Below are positions 1 to 12,351 of a stretch of DNA of 64,000 nucleotides, in pieces. Below the pieces are notes generated by a model, which saw only the letters and a program-made list of their open reading frames with translations, had not been told where the DNA came from and searched no databases. Each line of letters opens with the position of its first letter. Positions within the stretch are counted from its first letter, which is position 1. Location: contig OZ021727.1 in the NCBI GenBank assembly GCA_963978545.1, positions 50,110,487 through 50,174,486 of the forward strand, in the 5' to 3' direction. A program made the position numbers and the translations under genes. This DNA comes from Linyphia triangularis. Its lineage: Eukaryota > Arthropoda > Arachnida > Araneae > Linyphiidae.

Positions 1-301
1 TCTGCCATAGATACAATGAGAGCTTGTGACAAATATGTATATCCTACTATTTACGAGTTACTTAAAATTTTGGCAACACTACCAGTTAGCGTTGCCTCTG
101 CTGAAGAAGCTTGATGAAGTTGCTGATGGAAGTTTCTTTACCCTTCGACGCTTGAAAACGTGGCTAAGAGCTAGAATGGGGGAAGAAAGGTTAGCAGGAC
201 TTAGCTTGTTGCATACTCACAGAGACATAAACATTGATGTGAGCTGTGTCATAGGCAGATTTGCCAAAACAAAGCAGAGGAAATTGGATTTTGTTCTTTA
301 G
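1..301 (+). pseudogene. hAT transposase C-terminal end, frameshifted, cut by window edge
   Basis: Two reading frames together give the end of a hAT transposase of the ZMYM1/DUF4371 type. Frame 1 from base 1 reads through a segment ending LLKILATLPVSVASAEEA and then stops near 117. A second frame resumes near 130 with FFTLRRLKTWLRARMGEERL, then LLHTHRD, and ends KLDFVL just before the stop at 299-301. These are the conserved blocks of the hAT C-terminal dimerisation domain. Extra bases between the two blocks shift the frame, so the copy is dead. The rest of the gene lies left of the window. The family is clear; the exact subfamily is not. Confidence 0.8.
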
Positions 302-2398
302 GCTTTCAAAGAGTAAAGAAGTGTGATTGTAAAACAATTATTAACTATTTTTATTTTTTTGTAATTTCTTTGTTTTACTCTTTTCTTATTTTTCAGGAGA
401 GCAATTCAAGCTTAAACTAGGGGGCTTCGCCCCCTGCTCGCTAACGCTCGCCAACCCCCAAACGCCTCACTGCGCTCGAATAGGGTTTGCCAGCCATAAA
501 AAATGTAACCACATTTTTATAAATTTAATGTAAGGCCTAATAGAGAAAACACTCAAATTGCAAGTTTCAATATAGAAAGTTAAATATACTATCCTCCAAC
601 ATTCTGACTTAAAATTTCATTAGCTATGCCCTTACATTGAAGTCCCAATATCTTATTTATTCTGATAAAAAAAAAACGCGAGCTACACTCACCAACCTCT
701 GAATGCCTAGCTTGGGTTGGGATTCAAACGCCTCACTACGCTAGGAAAATTCAGGTTTACATAAACAGAATAGTAAAATTTTAATTAAAGAGTGGTTGTA
801 TTAAGGATAGAGTGGATTTTTGTTTATCGACAGAGAAGGAAGTTATAATTCGCATGCTCTAACAGTCTTTATAGATTTTGAACACAATCCTTTAGGATAA
901 CATTGTATACTTCAAAATAATAATTACTCTAATACAAATATGCTTCAGAAAAACAGAAATAATCAACTTTGAAACGAAGAGTTTAAAAAGAGCTTTAAAA
1001 TTAGCAACGGGTTTGTTGTTTACATACGTAAGGATGTTGCCATTCATATATTCAAAATCATTGAGGCTTTGTAGTAGCTTAATGATGAAAAATATTGAAA
1101 TTTAACTAATTAATAAAGCGTTAATAAATTATTTTGGCACGTTTTGGCAAATCTACAGCTTATTTCCTTTAAAATGACACCTTGATCATTGAAATTGGTT
1201 GAGCAGTTTAGGCGGACGGACTAACCCCAAAAAACGTATTGGCCTATTAAATATATAGATTAACTTTTTTAATTCTGCATCAAATGAAAATTACTAATTT
1301 AGAAAATTCTACACTTATCATTGCAATCAAGCATTTAATCAGCAGTTAGTTTATTATAATTAGGTTACATAGTGCATACATTTTACGAACTTAAAGTTTA
1401 AAATGGCCCCCCCCCCTGAAAAATGAACCTAGGACCGCCTTTGTCTCGAATCAACGTGGACATTAAACTTATTAAGACAGCTATTTTGTTAAGTTTGGTT
1501 TACAATGTACGTTTCGTTTTAGCATTTGTGAATATTTTCGACTTATTGTCTATCCGGCTGGATACGTAGGGGCTTGAATGTGATTGATATATATCCAGGG
1601 GCGTACTGGCCATAGGGTTGTCCGGTGCAATCACCGGGCCGGTCAGTGTCTGTGAAAAATGGGCCGGTCCGGTACGGAAGTTCGTATTTTTGTTTTATTA
1701 TTATTATTATCTCAATATAAAAGCTAATTGCATTACTAAACTTTTTTTTTCTCCTAAGCCCAATGCATTTAAATCCCAATCTTTCACTCATGTTCCTCCC
1801 TTTTTCGATTAGTAGGGATGATAAGAAATTCTAAGAAAAGTACGGGGGTATTGTGGACAGTTGTAGAAAAGCGACCGACAACTGCTCAATGCCTGAGGTA
1901 AGGACGGGACCAAGGAGGTTTCAGGACCACCCGCTAAGATTGTTGGCGAGAGAGAAACTTCTCAGGGGGGGGGGGGGGGGTCAAGGGGTTCTAAGGCGAA
2001 AAAGTGGTGGGTAATAACTATTGCTGTATTAGTTGTTGCATAATGACTAGTCAAATAAAATTGACAAATATAGGAACACTACGCAAAAAAAAAAGTGACC
2101 GTTGTTTTGCTGAATTGAGTGGCCATTTCATTTTCCAAATTGGTATGGCTCGCCATACAAAGCTAAACTGGATTTTTTCAGGTCAACATAAACAAAGTAT
2201 GTTTTAGACAATCAAGAAACTAAAAAGATTATCTGCGTAATAAGTGTTTATGTGTTAATATCTAATGATGCAATTGACTCAATCAACTGAGTGATTAATC
2301 AACTCAAAACGAAAATGTTATTATTCCTTAGATAAAAAAAAATTATACTGTGCTGTTCATGTTTTTAAAATTATATATACATGCTGTTATCTCGGATG
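302..2398. other. Gene-free repeat-rich stretch
   Basis: No gene is visible. The stretch holds a G5/C5 hairpin at 420-434 followed by a CG-rich segment repeated in weaker form near 690-745. A tail-like end at about 1195-1260 finishes in TATATAGAT. There is a C run near 1406 and a G run near 1967. A sequence starting CAGGGGCG near 1597 resembles a hAT terminus, but no partner end was found. Confidence 0.4.
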
Positions 2399-2689
2399 CC
2401 GGACATCTCATCCCTCGGACAACTCGACCCCGGACATCTCATCCCCCGGACATCTCGCCACCGGACAAGTCACCACCAAGAAAGCGCGGAACGAGGGTGT
2501 TGTGTGGGAAAACGATTTTCTTACGAGGAACTGTCGAAGCTGAATGGTGGGACTTGCGTACGTATTCTAAAAGGCACAACGTTGAAGTTATCTTTTAACC
2601 CCTCCTCCCGGCTGCATATTATTAGTGTTATTTAAATATTAACGAATTATTTTATTACAGTCTTGATTAAATTAATGTTAATTCAAGGT

Positions 2690-3590
2690 ATTAATATTTT
2701 TAATAATATATGAGTTATTAAAATATGGAATTGTTATATTTAAGATTTTCTTTTTCTTTCTTGACGTATAGACGTTTCTTTTTGACGAAAGAGATTTGAT
2801 AGTATCGAGAATATAAAGATACTTCGTACGTTTGATATGATGCTGGGTAAGAGTGAGGTGTCAGATGGTTGTCAGGCGCGGATCTAGAGATATATATTAG
2901 GAGGGGCGAGGGGCATGTTGCGTACATATGGGGAAAGTTTTTATTAATATCTTTAATAAATTATTAAAATATGGAATTGTTATATTTCGGATTTTTTTTC
3001 TTTCTTGACGTATAGATGTTTCTTTTTGACGAAAGAGATTTGGTAGTATCGAGAATATATAGACACTTTGTATATTTGATATGATACAGGGTAAGAGTGA
3101 TGTGTCAGATGGTTGTCAGGCGCGGATCTAGAGATATATATTAGGAGAGGTGGGGGTGCGTGTAGCGTACATATGGGGAAAGTTTTTATTAATATCTTTA
3201 ATAAGTAAAAAGTCATTAAATTATGGAATTTTTATACTCCGGATATTTCTTTTTCTTTTTGGAACCTAGATGCAAAGACATTTAATAGTATCGAGAATAT
3301 ATAGACATGAGTGAGTTATAACATTTCGTAAATCTGATATAATGCAAAGCAAGTTGATGTATGTGTAAGATGATTGTCAGGCGCGGATCTAGAGAGATAT
3401 AGTAGGGGAGGGGTGCGTATTGCGTACGTATGGGTAAGATTTTATTAATATTTTTTATTATAATTAGTATTTAAATTATGAAATTTATATTTCGAAGATT
3501 TTTCCCCCTTTTTGACTTAGAGGAAAAGACATTTTATAGTATCGAGAATATATAGACATGAGTGAGTTATGACACTTCAAGGATCCAGTG
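2690..3590 (+). repeat. Left inner arm: tandem ~245-bp units
   Basis: The segment GCGCGGATCTAGAG recurs near 2877, 3120 and 3379, spaced about 243 and 259 bases. Each copy is followed by a T-rich block with TTTTTGACGAAAGAGATTT or a decayed form of it, then GTATCGAGAATATA. The units diverge progressively to the right. The same unit is present in inverted form at 5281-5720. Confidence 0.75.
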
Positions 3591-3713
3591 AGGTATAACC
3601 AGGCAAGGATCTTGGGAGGATTTATTAGGAAGAATATGCGAGCTGCTCAAGCGAATTTAAAAATGGTGATGCACTAACTGTTACAAGCCTATCATCGATT
3701 TTAAATTAGGTAT

Positions 3714-4178
3714 TGTTACGAATTTTTCCGCTGAGGCAATGATGGTACAGTTTTCACGGTATAAAAATATTTATTCTCTCTTCAGAAAATTCACAAAATT
3801 TATTCACAGGCAACAGTTTAATTACTATCAAGCTTCAACACAAGCTTCAACAAAAATAACTTCGAATTCAACGATTATACAAGCTCACTCCAATAGGTAA
3901 ACAAAGCGATCAGCTTTCAACGAAATCCGAAGTCAATCTGAAAACTTTCCCGTTCTCCAGTCCTTTATATACAAGCGCGTGAGACATTCTCGAAATTTCC
4001 AGCCAATTTATCGGAAACGAAATATCTCGAAACTTCTCGATTACTTTAGGTGTTGCCACCTTTTCTAACTTGTATAATCGCTATTAATTACTAAATAAAA
4101 TAGGATAAAAATAAATTACAATAGAATTTTGAAATAATACGTCACTATTTACAATATATACAGACAATTTGTGCAACA
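3714..4178 (-). mobile_element. Solo LTR (Gypsy-like), GTAT target duplication
   Basis: This 465-bp segment begins TGTTACGAA and ends GTGCAACA on the plus strand, so it has TG...CA ends. It is flanked on both sides by GTAT (3710-3713 and 4179-4182), a perfect 4-bp target duplication. Read on the minus strand it contains a TATATAAAGGACTGG TATA-box region and, further on, AATAAA signals, which fixes the orientation. No internal retrotransposon sequence follows on either side, so it is a solo LTR left by recombination. The 4-bp duplication favours the Gypsy group, but the family is inferred. Confidence 0.8.
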
Positions 4179-5280
4179 GTATTGCATAACGCCAACGGGA
4201 TTCAATCTTGAGACTAATTGCACGCTAGGCACACAACATGGTCAGTAAGAGCTTTGAAATTTTTACCGTCGGCGACGTTTTCTCGCCAACGCGGTATGTT
4301 GAAAAAATAATAAATTGTTTTTGGTATTCGATGACATGGCTTAAAATCGCAATGAGGAAAGGTTACGGCGTTTTCATACTATAAGGAGAATATTTAGCCA
4401 TTTTCATTTCAACCCTTTCAATTCCTTCTATTTTCAGCCTAGTTGATGGCTGTGTTCAGGGCCGTCGCTAAGAATTTCGTTTGGGGGGGGGGGGGGGGGG
4501 CGTTAGACATAATTTTGCCGACTAAAATCAAGACAAGTATGGTGTAAATGTAGAAAATGTCCATTAAGGTGTTAATCTATTATTAATTAAATTTTATCAA
4601 TGCAAAATTAATGCATAATTTTTTTAATTAATATATAATTATTTGTTAATTAATGCGTGAGTTAATAACCAATCGTTAATTTTTTTTATTTAATTGTGAA
4701 TTATTTTATTTAATGCGTAATTAATTTTAATTAGTGTTTTTAATATTTTATGACATTTTATTAATACGTAATTCATGTCATATTTTAAGTAAATTCTCAT
4801 CACATTTTAGTTAAAGTTCCATCAAATTCAATTAATTTTTCATTTTTGTTTAATAAATAACCCTTTCTTTCCGGAACAAAGGGGTTAATTTTTTGAAGTA
4901 CTTTTTTATGGGGGGGAGGGGGCATTTATCACTTGCAGATAGAGTGCATTCTAACAATCTTGAACCAATTCAGTAACAAATGAGCAGTACAAAGGCTCCA
5001 TTTCAATGCAATTTTTTTATTTTTTTTATTTTCAAATTGCAGTTTCGTAGAAATTAATTAAACGTGTAAAAGTGGATGGAAATCGCACTACAACACAGAA
5101 TAAAATAAATGAAAAATATTGATCACATAGGTGAATCTAATTTAGAATTATAAAAAAAGTTAATCAAACAAATTCTGGAAAAATTCTTCTTCGTAAAATC
5201 CTGGCAGATTATTGCTATCACACAAAATTATCTACGCGAAACACTGCGATTTTTATACTAGAGAAAATAAATTCGAAATA
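4179..5280. other. Central part of the foldback-like element, no gene
   Basis: This part is AT-rich with G runs near 4484 and 4911. CAGGGCCGTCGCTAA at about 4459 resembles an isolated hAT terminus. A T/A-rich stretch with many TTAATTAAT motifs spans 4570-4870. No coding sequence is visible. Confidence 0.35.
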
Positions 5281-5720
5281 TAAAAATTCCATAATTTAAT
5301 TACTCATTAGTAATAAAAAATATTAATAAAAACTTACCCCATATGTACGCAATACGCACCCCTCACCTACTATATCTCTCTAGATCCGCGCCTGACAATC
5401 ATCTTACACATACATCAACTTGCTTTGCATCATATCAGATTTACGAAATGTTATAACTCACTCATGTCTATATATTCTCGATTCTATAAAATGTCTTCAT
5501 CTACGTCAAAAAAAAATAAAAAAATCCCCGAAATATAATAATTCCATATTTATTAGACCATACTCCATTAGTTATTAAAAATATTAATAAAAACCTTCCT
5601 CACATATAAGCAATACGCCCCCCCCCCCCTTCTCCTCCCCAATATATATCTCTAGATCCGTGCCTGACATTCATCTTACACATGCATCAGTCTTCCCGTA
5701 CCAAATGTACGAAGTGTCTA
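5281..5720 (-). repeat. Right inner arm: inverted copies of the ~245-bp unit
   Basis: CTCTAGATCCGCGCCTGACA near 5388 and CTCTAGATCCGTGCCTGACA near 5654 are the reverse complement of the motif in the left arm. The surrounding TATATTCTCGA and TACGCAATACG blocks match the left arm too. A C run of about 10 sits near 5619. Confidence 0.75.
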
Positions 5721-6645
5721 TATATTTTCGACATCAACAGTGGTGGTGGGGAGTCGGGGCAAGGCATCTACTATGTTGTGGTTGTGCCTTCTTAAATATG
5801 TACGCAAGTTCCACTATTCAACTATGCACCTCCCTAACGTTCCCCCCTTTTCTTTGGGGGTGACTTGTCCGGTGGCGAGATGTCCTGTGGTGAGTTGTCC
5901 GGGGGATGAGATGTCCGGGGTCGAGATGACCGGGGTCGAGTTGTCCGGGGGATGAGTTGTCCGGATCCCATAAGAAACATGCACTTTTACACTCCCTCCT
6001 GCCTTTCGAAAAATAAAGTAATGTGGAAGAAGTAATTCACAAGAACAAAATATATTGGTAGTAAATTATCAATTCGAGCAAAAAATTATGTACAACTATT
6101 AACTAACATCAAATTAGGGAGTCCAATTCCCATTTTCGAAAAATCTAGGGTTAAACAAAGACTTTTGCCGCCTTATACCTCCCTGTTAGTGATCTGCACC
6201 TCCCTGCAAATAATCCTGTCGGCGCTCATGGACAATATAATTGCACTTCAAAATACAATAATTATTATAAACGTTTTGTTAATTAATTTTTAAACACTTT
6301 TTAACATATTTTCCTAACCAAAAAATAAAAGAGGATTTTACTTTTTCTTGAAAAGTATATTAATAGTAAAACTTAATTTTTTTTAGCAATTTAACACAGA
6401 AATTTACATCTTAAAAATAATTACTTCGTGTTCATATTTTTTACCAAAACTGCTGGATTGAATTTAATGATTTTTTTTAGGTTTTTCAGCAATAATTTCT
6501 GCAAATATTACTCGTTTTATTAATAATAATTATTTGTTCCAGAAGGAAAATATAATGCTAATTTTCTCTAAGCAGAACGAAAAATTAAATGTATTACTTT
6601 ATTATTAAACCAAACTATAATATTATTTATATGTAAAAATAATAA

Positions 6646-6767
<122 letters not shown>

Positions 6768-7392
6768 TAATGAAGCAGAAATCAAGTTTTATAAAGTAAA
6801 TTATTCTAAACTAACTCACTACCCTTATGAACTTCGAATTTAGTAGCAAATTATTCAGCTTATTAAAAAAAATCATGCATTAAAATTGGAAGTCTAAAAG
6901 CATCTTAAATGTATATAAGCATACACTCGAAAAATGAAAGTAAATGAAAGAAACACAACTACATACGTTCAACTATTATACTTTAACTGCTGGGAAATCG
7001 ACTGGATGGTTTTACACAACGTTATTCTATTATGGCCTTACCTGATTACATTGTCAACCAGCTGCTCCCCAAATACCTTCAGTGTTGTTAACGAAACGGG
7101 GAGTCAATTATCTGGAGCTAGAAGAGATCTTTCTTTTCTACAAAAGGTTTCTGAACAAAATGCCAAAGATGCGTCTACCTGCAGCTAAAGGGGGGGGGGG
7201 GGGGGACCGCAGTTACTACGTTCTTTACGGCCCTGGGGAACAGACAAAAGATTTCCCTGAAAATCATTTAGCCCCAAACAAAGGGGGGACTGAAGGGTCA
7301 AGTTGGCGGTGAAAACACATGCGATCTGGTTCTGTAAACATCTTGGCACCAGGCTTTTACAGTCTTTTTAAAATAAGTTTTTTTCGGAGATC

Positions 7393-7490
7393 TTCTTCAC
7401 AATGGTAATACTTAAATACTAGTAAGTATGTATACTAGTGGTTAATACTAAGTATACATACTTACCATTAAGTATTACCATTGTGAAGAA
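7393..7490. repeat. Imperfect inverted repeat (hairpin)
   Basis: The left arm starts TTCTTCACAATGGTAATACT, and the right arm ends in its reverse complement at 7490. The arms continue inward with AAGTATGTATACT and its complement, with a few mismatches and a short loop near 7435-7445. It could be a small MITE, but no clear target duplication is seen. Confidence 0.7.
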
Positions 7491-8427
7491 AAGGCCCCCT
7501 CCGACCTCAGACTTTGTCACTCCCTGGGTCACCCCTCCCTGACCCCATGAGGGGGGGGGGGGGGGATCTTGTCTGCTCTCGTAGTTAGCCGAAAGGAAAG
7601 TTCAATGGTTTAACAGGAGAATGAATGAAATGATGTTCCCTTTCGAATGACGATGAGGTGACTTTTTTTTTAGAAAAATAAAGTTTATAAAAAGTCACTA
7701 GTTTAACTTAATGGTATAGAACATTTTCGATCATATATTCAGATTAGGAAATTTTGAATGTAAAGAAAACTTTTCCGAAAGATGTAAAAAAAATTTATTG
7801 TGAAAATACGTTTTTAACATTTTAAAGATATTGATGTGAGTTTTTATGCAAATTAGACATTTTATAAAATGAAGGAAGTCTCGCAATTAATAAAATAAAA
7901 CAGGCACCAAGCATGTGAAATTGAAAGTTTTCATTTCTTAGAACTGTCTCGAAACCAGTGATTCTTTGATTTGTTATTTTGATAAATATTTCTGAAAATT
8001 GTTTTTATTTTTTTATTTTTATTTAAAGGTACAATTTTAAGGCTCCTTAACTATTTTTGATTTCAATATATTTAATTTTCTATTGTAAAAAAAGAAACTT
8101 CCATTTTGTAGGTTTCAAGGATATCAAAAATATAACTTTATATTAAAGCTTCCATCTTTATAAATGGAACTGCATTTATTTGTTTTAAATTACTTTAATG
8201 AACTTCCAAACTTAATTTTGATTCTATTATTTTTATTTTTATTCACGGCTTTTCTCAGGGTGACACTAAATGGGACAGTCCAACATTATTTAAAAGTTTG
8301 GAAACATATTCGAATGTATTGCCTGTGATTGTTATAATTTTTTTAATACATTTTTAAAATCAATATTTTCATAAATGCCCATAATTTTGTATTCAATTCC
8401 AAAACAAATTGCTTTTATTAATTTTTA

Positions 8428-9040
8428 TTAAATCTTTTATATTAACTTCGATTCTGTCTGTTTGTTGGTTTATCTGTTTTGTGGCGGGCAAATCTGCGGA
8501 GGCTTAATTAACCCCCTTCCCATATTCCGATCTGTCTGAAACTTGGCCAGTAGGTTAGATGTCGGTGACAATGCATTGTATAAAATTTTGGGAGCTGTCA
8601 CTGTCACCAAAAGGTCGCTTTTACTCTATAACCATTACTGAATGCTACTAACTGAAAGTGCATTTGATCCGATTATTGCATGAAACTTTCCTATTGCCAT
8701 CATTTTTTTAATTAAAATAAATAAATAACTGGAACACGTAAAAGCATAAGTTTATTATGGAGTATTGAGTCAATTGAACGTTGTGTTCAATTGAACGTAG
8801 CAATGCCGAAAGTAAAAGAATTTTAACGTATTCTGTAGCCACAATTGCTTTAATAATCATAATAAATAATAGATATTTGGACGTGAATGTATCTTTTGTT
8901 CTTGGCGGTCAAACACTATGAAAACCCGATCTGAGCTCAATATGTTTTCACTGCATATAAAGGATTTACATTAAAATTTTTGTTTTTTATGGGTTATATT
9001 TATTATAAGAAAATTTGGTAAAAATCATTTGAGAGAAAGC
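8428..9040. repeat. Dispersed repeat, copy 1
   Basis: It shares an ordered series of segments with 19255-19830: TTAACTTCGATT, then TCTGCGGA.GCTTAATTAACCC, GATGTCG.TG.CAATACATT-like, CTGTCACTGTCACC/ATTGTCACTAA, AATAAATAAATAA, and finally TATAAAGGATT followed by ATGGGTTATAT. The colinear match over about 600 bases shows two copies of one element. No ORF or family signature is visible. Confidence 0.7.
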
Positions 9041-10230
9041 ATATATATTTTACTGAATGATACTTTTTCTGGACACAATACAGTCTGGACATTAATACAA
9101 TTTTTGATTTATCGCGCATTTCTGATTAAGCGTATTCGGTACAATTAATTTCGGTTCCAATCGAGTTCGCTGAAAAACTTTTGGTGTGACAACCGACAGC
9201 GCCAAACCAGTTTTGTTTATAATGTTTCTTCTTAACTTATTCTGACATATTCGGAAAGTGGTTTCGAAGACAAGATTATGGCCGGACTCATATTAAAGGA
9301 ATAAAAAAGGATGTACAGAATTGAATACTCGAAAAGAGCGTTTTTATGTGTCCATGTAATGTAATTCTTTAAACCTAGCTGTGAATGATGCAGCGTCTTT
9401 TTCTACCGAAACAACTTTTTTTTGCGGTTCGAAAAAGCGTTTTGGGAAGTCCTTAAAAATGTTCCGCAATTTATTCTAAAAAGCGAGCGAGCTCTACAAG
9501 CGAGCCCCAGACATTCCCACAATATGGACAATGGCCACCCACTCAGCACTCCGAGTAGATGGGAGGGGAGGCGTGACCGGGGAGGAAGGTAATTTACTAG
9601 TATGCATCTCCCGTCAGAAATAGAACTTTATCGCCTTTTTTTATCGCCAGTAACTATGATTTGGTGGGAAACCGCACAGTGCCCTCTGGTGAGCGAGAAT
9701 CAAAGAAAAAGTCTTTGACAAGATCATAGATACAAAATAAAATATTTTCTATTTATAGAGAAGTTTAATATAAGTTTTAAAAAAACGGTACAGGGGCATG
9801 ATAAATTTTACAATTTTTTGGGACGGTACCTTTTTTTCCATAAATATTAATTTTCTATGAAACCTTTATAAATGTTATGAAACACTAATACTTCATGCCC
9901 TAATATACGAGACAAAAGCTTGTACACATTTAGGGAAACAAATATTAAGCACTATATTTAATATTAATTTAATTTGTAGGATTATACATAAGGTTATATA
10001 TATTTACATAAGGTTACGTATAAGAATACAAAAACTAAATATGTTTTCATATGGAATATATATATATATTTTTTTCTATAATTAATAAATTAATATCATT
10101 TTCCCAAATTTAAAAAGATTTGCTATTTTCCGAAAATCCCCTATATATATAATAAAAAATGTCGGTTAATTTCCTTGCAAAGTCTGTATGATAGTAGAGT
10201 TTTGTACTACAATACAATTGCTATACCAAG
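9041..10230. other. Gene-free stretch
   Basis: No coding exon or element boundary could be supported. The sequence is AT-rich with a short GC-richer patch around 9510-9600. Confidence 0.35.
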
Positions 10231-10234
10231 AATC

Positions 10235-10315
10235 GTGAGTACCATCAGTCCAGTGGCCATGTCAACGCGCTTCGGAGAAGACAGTCCCAGGTTCGATCCC
10301 AGGGTAAGTAATATA
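10235..10315 (+). repeat. tRNA-like SINE head, candidate
   Basis: The segment GTGGCCATGTCAACGCG resembles a Pol III A box, and CAGGTTCGATCCC about 35 bases later matches the B-box consensus GGTTCRANNCC. The spacing suits a tRNA-derived SINE on the plus strand. It differs from the minus-strand SINE family found five times in the window. No target duplication or tail was recognised. Confidence 0.4.
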
Positions 10316-10662
10316 GACAAATCTGGCGTGAGTAATTTGGTGGTGTTATAACTTCGATTTGTACTCTTAATATGTCACTGGAAATACTACAATATAAGAA
10401 TTACGAGTTCTGGGTAAATATTTTAATTTGCAAATATTTTAATTGATATTTTCGACAAAATAACGACCATCGTTTCGATATTTCTTGAGAGCAAAATTTT
10501 CCTCGGATAGTGCTCGTATTTCCCCCTTTTCGCTCGGCCTTCGAACTAATTCTAATCGGCTTCTGCTCGAATTCGATCAGTTTCCGGACATCGGCCAATG
10601 GCCGGCCACGGGGACAAAATGGATTAGTTGCCAAGGGAAAGATAAGTTTAGGGTGAGTTTCC

Positions 10663-10691
10663 GGTGAATCGCCAATCATCGGCGATTCACC
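10663..10691. repeat. Perfect 11-bp hairpin
   Basis: GGTGAATCGCC at 10663-10673 pairs perfectly with GGCGATTCACC at 10681-10691 around a 7-base loop. It lies shortly before the ~140-bp tandem repeats that begin near 10730. A comparable hairpin (20255-20278) precedes the larger array at 20345, so it may be part of the same repeat element. Confidence 0.75.
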
Positions 10692-10732
10692 TGGGGATGG
10701 AATTCCGATCACCGGCCGAGGTAAAATTGCTA

Positions 10733-10945
10733 CTAGGGAATTAGAATGCCAAAACCACTTATGTGGAAAATTTCAGAGCCATAGCCCAATTAGAAATCGT
10801 TTTGTAAAATACTTATTAATTAATTAAAAAATTAATTTAAAAATAACTAATCAAAATTTTAACTTTCTATTTTTCAAATGATTAATTAAAAGGCTAAAAC
10901 TACTTATGTTGAAAATTTCAGAGGTGTAGCCCCTGTCATCCACTT
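10733..10945 (+). repeat. Two units of a ~140-bp tandem repeat
   Basis: Both units carry a segment of the form CCAAAACCACTTATGTGGAAA or CTAAAACTACTTATGTTGAA, then ATTTCAGAG and a GTAGCCC-like block. Between them lies TTGTAAAATACTTATTAATT. The same unit forms seven copies at 20345-21265. Confidence 0.8.
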
Positions 10946-12037
10946 TCTTAAGAAAGGAAAGATACTGCATCTTTCGCTTCCCTGCTTGGGACTTGGAATT
11001 GCTAACTAGTTTCGTCAAAACAACTGTTGTCACCCACCCCCTAAAAATACAGTGGTCATCTCCCAAGGACAGGACACACAGTAGGAGTTTGACCGCAAAC
11101 AGCCAAAGAGGAGCTGATCAGCTGACAGTGGACACTAAAGTGAAATATATTTCGTATCCACCCAAGGACTCTGTAACCGTATCCACCAAGGACAAGTATC
11201 TCTTCTAACCTCCTTGGTATCCACCCTTTTTAGAGGAGGGATGGGAGGTAGAGGTAGGGAAACCCTAAAGGAAGTGTTCCATGATAAAGTCACGTGACTT
11301 TGAAGACCCTCGGCAAATTCTTCTCCCCGCAAAGCTGTCTTAGCATGGGTTTTCAATGGCGATTGCGTAGCCTTGAAAAAAAATTTGCTTAAATTTCCAT
11401 TAAAAAAGGTTGTTTACTGTTGCGTCAACGCCTGTTATGGAAAGCACACCTTATAAACTTTCTCAGGATCACCTGGAAAAGTTTTTAGTGCGTTTGTAGC
11501 AAAAGTGGATTCAATAATCCTTCAAACAGCACGTCCATTCAAGACAGTGTATAAACAGTTGCTGACACAGATACTGGAAATTCAATTGTTTTAGATAACA
11601 CTAATATCTTAAATGTCTTATGACAGTAAACCCGCATTTATCAGCACCTAGCAAATGTGAGGATGTCATTGCTAATGAGGAAGAAGTCTTTACAAGAAAA
11701 AATTGCAAAAGAAACATATACAGTAATCATTATGTAGTAAGAAATATTAAGATTAGGTTAAAATCATAAGAAAAAATAAGGTGGATTTACAAAGCCTACT
11801 TTAGTTGCAATAAAATTATGTAGAACTGCGGGGAAAAAAATATTTTTTAAGTGATTGTGAAATTAAATTAAAAAATATAATGCATAATGTAGTCTCTCAA
11901 AGTCTTTCTGGTATTGATTCAAATCTTCCATATTTATTTAATCTAATAATTACTTGCCATCCCAGATAGCATGCAAGCTTACGAAAACCTTGTCATATGC
12001 TTGTCATTAGACTTGCAGTTCTAAGCTTGCCGAGTAA

Positions 12038-12351
12038 CCCTCTAATAAAAGGGTTTGAAAAGGGCAGCTGTGAAAAGCTTGGAAAGTAACACCTTTCGAA
12101 AAGGATATGTAAAGGGTCGAATTCCAGGGCATCAGCAACCCCCCCTTTTCGAAAGGGTAGGTAAAGGGTCGAATTCCAAAGGCTGCAGTCTTTTCCCTCT
12201 AATAAAAGGGTTTGAAAAGGGCAGCCGTGAAAAGCTTGGAAAGTAACACCTTTCGAAAAGGATATGTAAAGGGTCGAATTCCAGGGCATCAGCAACCCCC
12301 CCTTTTCGAAAGGGTAGGTAAAGGGTCGAATTCCAAAGGCTGCAGTCTTTC
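12038..12351. repeat. Tandem duplication of a 157-bp unit
   Basis: The block beginning CCCTCTAATAAAAGGGTTTG at 12038 repeats at 12195 with almost no change. Each unit includes AGCTTGGAAAGTAACACC, GTAAAGGGTCGAATTCC twice and CTTTTCGAAAGGG. Near identity implies a recent duplication. Open frames across it on both strands are by-products of the repeat. Confidence 0.9.

Larger units (their letters stand above)
2399..5965. mobile_element. Foldback-like element with modular inverted arms
   Basis: The two ends are long inverted repeats of the same two-part design. The outer part (2399-2475 and, inverted, 5863-5965) is a minisatellite of about 17-bp units such as CCGGACATCTCATCCCC and CCGGACAACTCGACCCC. 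The inner part (about 2700-3590 and, inverted, 5281-5720) is made of ~245-bp tandem units, each carrying GGCGCGGATCTAGAGA followed by a TACGTA/TACATA-type segment. This is the architecture of foldback (FB/Galileo-like) DNA elements. No transposase is visible inside, so it would be non-autonomous. The target duplication is not clear. The middle carries a later solo-LTR insertion. Confidence 0.6.

Noticed and set aside
1597..1660. hAT left end CAGGGGCGTACTGG
   Set aside because: It looks like a terminus, but no complementary end or 8-bp duplication was found, so it is not called as an element.
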